In this document: positions 23,595-25,471 of the stretch, one piece after another
How the letters are laid out: every line of letters begins with the position of its first letter
How positions within the stretch are numbered: the first letter of the stretch is position 1
From: CAISIP01 sp046594635
GTDB lineage: Bacteria > Pseudomonadota > Gammaproteobacteria > Burkholderiales > Burkholderiaceae_C
Length of the DNA: 25,471 nucleotides
Direction: 5' to 3'
Assembly (NCBI GenBank): GCA_046594635.1
Contig: JBKJRR010000446.1
Location: 1-25,471 of the forward strand
Made by a program: the position numbers and the translations under genes
Notes under the pieces: generated by a model
The model's database searches: none
Told to the model about the DNA's origin: nothing
What the model saw: only the letters and a program-made list of their open reading frames with translations

Positions 23595-24695
23595 ACGCCT
23601 TGTTTGAGTGAGGCTTCGATGAACACGTCAAGATCGCCGTCGAGCACCTTTTGCGTGGCCGATACCTCGACGCTGGTGCGCAGATCCTTGATGCGGCTGT
23701 TGTCCAGCACGTAGCTACGGATCTGGTGGCCCCAGCCCACGTCGGTCTTGGTGTCTTCGAGCTTTTGCTGCTCTTCCTGCTGCTTGCGCAACTCATGGTC
23801 ATACAGCTTGGAGCGCAGCCGCTTCCAGGCCACATCCCGGTTACTGTGCTGGCTGCGCCCGTCCTGGCACTGCACCACGATACCGGTGGGCAGGTGCGTC
23901 AGGCGCACGGCCGAATCGGTCTTGTTGATGTGCTGACCGCCGGCGCCGCTGGCGCGGTAGGTGTCGGTGCGCACGTCCGACGGGTTGATCTCGATCTCGA
24001 TCGAGTCATCGATCTCGGGGTAGACAAACACGCTGGCGAAACTGGTGTGGCGTCCACCCGACGAGTCGAACGGTGACTTGCGCACCAGGCGGTGCACACC
24101 GGTTTCGGTGCGCAGCAGGCCGAAGGCGTAGTCACCTTCGATCTTGATCGTCGCGCCTTTGATGCCGGCGGTGTCGCCAGCGGACTCTTCCTCGATCGTG
24201 GTCGCGAATCCCTTGCGCTCCGCATAACGCAGGTACTGGCGCAGCAACATGCTGGCCCAGTCGCAGGCCTCGGTGCCGCCAGCGCCGGCCTGGATGTCCA
24301 AAAAGCAATTGAGCGGATCGGCCGGGTTGTTGAACATGCGCAGGAACTCGAGCTTCTCGATTTCTGTCGCCAGCTTGGCGGTGTCGTTTTCGATCTGCAG
24401 CAGGCTGTCTTCGTCGCCCTCGTCCCGGCTCATCGCGTAGAGCTCGGCGTTGTCAGCCAGCTCGGATGTGAGCTTGCCCAGCGAGACCACCACGTTGTCG
24501 AGGGATTTCTTCTCGCGACCGAGTTCCTGGGCCTTCTTCGGGTCGTTCCAGACCGAAGGGTCCTCCAGCGAGGCGTTGACTGTTCTCAGGCGTTCGGATT
24601 TGGCATCGTAGTCAAAGATACCCCCGTAACTCTTGGGTACGTGCGCTCAGGTCGCTCAATTGGGTGCCGATCTGGTTGATGTGTACTGCGTCCAT
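23591..24695 (-). CDS. prfB: Peptide chain release factor 2 (with programmed +1 frameshift)
   Basis: Reads UGA and UAA stops and releases the peptide. The first frame starts at ATG 24695 and encodes 27 residues ending in Leu, then UGA at 24614-24612. A +1 slip at CTT-TGA-C joins it to the main frame and gives 367 residues (E. coli has 365). The stop-reading SPF tripeptide is at about 207-209 and GGQ at 252-254 ('GAGGQHINKTDSAVR'), both two residues from the E. coli positions, which fits a correct fusion. The two-exon-like layout is normal and not damage. An AAGGA ribosome site is 11 bases from the ATG. The stop overlaps the HAD start. Confidence 0.97.
24611..24626 (-). promoter_or_regulatory. 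Programmed +1 frameshift site of prfB
   Basis: On the minus strand CGGGGG-TAT-CTT-TGA-C reproduces the E. coli prfB element (AGGGGG-TAT-CTT-TGA-C) except for the first base. GGGGG acts as the internal anti-SD contact three bases before the CTT slip codon, and the in-frame UGA is the regulating stop. Low RF2 slows termination and favours the slip, so the level of RF2 is self-controlled. Confidence 0.95.
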
Positions 24696-24780
24696 GGTGG
24701 TGTCCTTGTTGTCGGGGGAAAGATCAACCCGGCATTTTCTCACGATGATGCAGCCAGTCCACCGCTGCCGCTCGGACAGC

Positions 24781-25471
24781 TCAGACGGCCAGAAAACCTT
24801 CAAGCAGTTCTGCCAGTCGTTCGGGCTGGTCGTGGTGCAGCATGTGGCCCGCGTCCTGCACCACCGCGATGCGGCAGTCGGGCACCGATTGCAGCCGCTC
24901 GTGGTACTGCTCCCGTGTGAAACTGCCCTTCCACCAGCCCCACATGGCGTCGTCAGACGCTTCCACCGCCAGCACCGGCATGGTGATGCGTCGGTAGACC
25001 TCCAGCATCTCATCGACCCGCAGCAACTGGGCATTGACGATCTTGTGCGCCGGGTCGCCCAGAATTCTCCACCTACCTTCGGCATTGGGACTCGCCCATT
25101 GCTGCGCCAACCAGGCAGCCTTGTCACGGCCGCTTGGGTCACGTGCCAGGCGTGGATTGGTTTTGGTGAGCCGCTGCGCCACGCCGTCGGCATCCGGGTA
25201 GCCGCGCAGGCCGCCTTCACCCCGAGCATGTTGCTTGAGCTGGTCGATCCACTTGGCATAACGCTCGGGCGCCTGCGCCGGCACGGTGGGAGGGCCACCA
25301 AAACCCTCCAGGTTGACCAGCCGGCGCACGCGCTCGGGCCGGATGCCGGCATAAAACATGACGACGTTGCCACCCAGACTGTGTCCCACCAGGTCGATGG
25401 GCTGGTCGGGCGAGAAATGGTCGACCAGGAAGTCCAGGTCGGCGATGTAGTCGGGAAACCAGTAGTTGTCG
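24781..25471 (-). CDS. Alpha/beta hydrolase, C-terminal part (start beyond window)
   Basis: An alpha/beta-fold hydrolase whose N-terminus lies past base 25471; 229 full codons plus the stop at 24781 are visible. The nucleophile elbow is 'LVGHSLGGN' (Ser at about 34 of the visible part) following 'DYIADLDFLVDHF'. The acid is probably Asp in 'VLAVEASDDAMWGWW' and the base His in 'VQDAGHMLHHDQPERL'. A helical cap lies between the elbow and 'VDEMLEVYRRITMPVLAVE'. The fold and cap suggest an esterase or epoxide-hydrolase-like enzyme; the substrate is unknown. It is 85 bp upstream of prfB on the same strand and may be a separate unit. Confidence 0.88.
   Translation of the reverse strand, partial: DNYWFPDYIADLDFLVDHFSPDQPIDLVGHSLGGNVVMFYAGIRPERVRRLVNLEGFGGPPTVPAQAPERYAKWIDQLKQHARGEGGLRGYPDADGVAQRLTKTNPRLARDPSGRDKAAWLAQQWASPNAEGRWRILGDPAHKIVNAQLLRVDEMLEVYRRITMPVLAVEASDDAMWGWWKGSFTREQYHERLQSVPDCRIAVVQDAGHMLHHDQPERLAELLEGFLAV

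Noticed and set aside
24612..24614. In-frame stop in prfB as a sign of a broken gene
   Set aside because: It is the regulatory UGA of the programmed frameshift, with slip codon and internal SD in place and SPF/GGQ at the expected positions.
1..25471. CRISPR arrays, insertion sequences, integrases or phage genes
   Set aside because: No regularly spaced repeats, transposase motifs or flanking inverted repeats were seen by eye on either strand.

Overview
The window looks like chromosomal DNA from a high-GC betaproteobacterium, most likely order Burkholderiales. This rests on gene content and on protein flavour: a BMP-type nucleoside transporter beside guaD, a YpfJ-type protease, RhlE, ApaH, a PPi-type phosphofructokinase, and pepN beside fbp. 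No 16S or other marker is present, so the family is not assigned. Most of the window is housekeeping. I see no CRISPR array, insertion sequence, integrase or phage module.

Layout. 1-2271 (+): the tail of a BMP-family substrate-binding protein, guanine deaminase (guaD) and dCTP deaminase (dcd), covering purine uptake and breakdown plus dUTP supply. 2296-3923: pcp (-) and a YpfJ-type zinc protease (+), divergent. 4039-5556 (+): RhlE-type DEAD-box helicase. 5590-7791: apaH (-) and a CNNM/CBS/CorC membrane protein (+), divergent with only 24 bp between start codons. 7843-10367 (-): a YdcF/ElyC-type membrane protein, a PPi-type phosphofructokinase and a small conserved hypothetical. 10726-12487 (+): a nitrilase-superfamily amidohydrolase and an SDR oxidoreductase. 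12546-13478 (-): an unrecognised 310-residue protein, the most open question in the window. 13706-14999 (+): a probable winged-helix protein followed by YceH (DUF480).

15000-16600 is a looser, partly decayed stretch. It holds two small membrane proteins (PLDc_N-like and GlsB/YeaQ-like) and what look like two gene relics: the last 33 codons of a BKACE (beta-keto acid cleavage) enzyme and the soluble part of an MscS-type channel. A VOC-fold protein (+) and a class II aldolase/adducin-family protein (-) follow, converging on each other. Then come a tRNA-Thr(CGU) gene with a -10 box and a perfect-stem terminator.

18529-25471 (-) is a tightly packed run in the order alpha/beta hydrolase (cut by the window edge), prfB with its programmed +1 frameshift, a HAD phosphatase, pepN, fbp and an acyltransferase. 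The prfB/HAD junction is a 4-base ATGA overlap, HAD and pepN overlap by 17 bases, and fbp is 10 bases from the acyltransferase gene. This suggests one transcript with translational coupling. The PPi-type phosphofructokinase and fructose-1,6-bisphosphatase act on the same substrate pair (fructose-6-P and fructose-1,6-bisP).

I did not find a clearly new multi-gene system. The best leads are the orphan 310-residue protein with its palindromic upstream region, the decayed 15-16.6 kb stretch, and the very compact apaH/CorC divergent junction.
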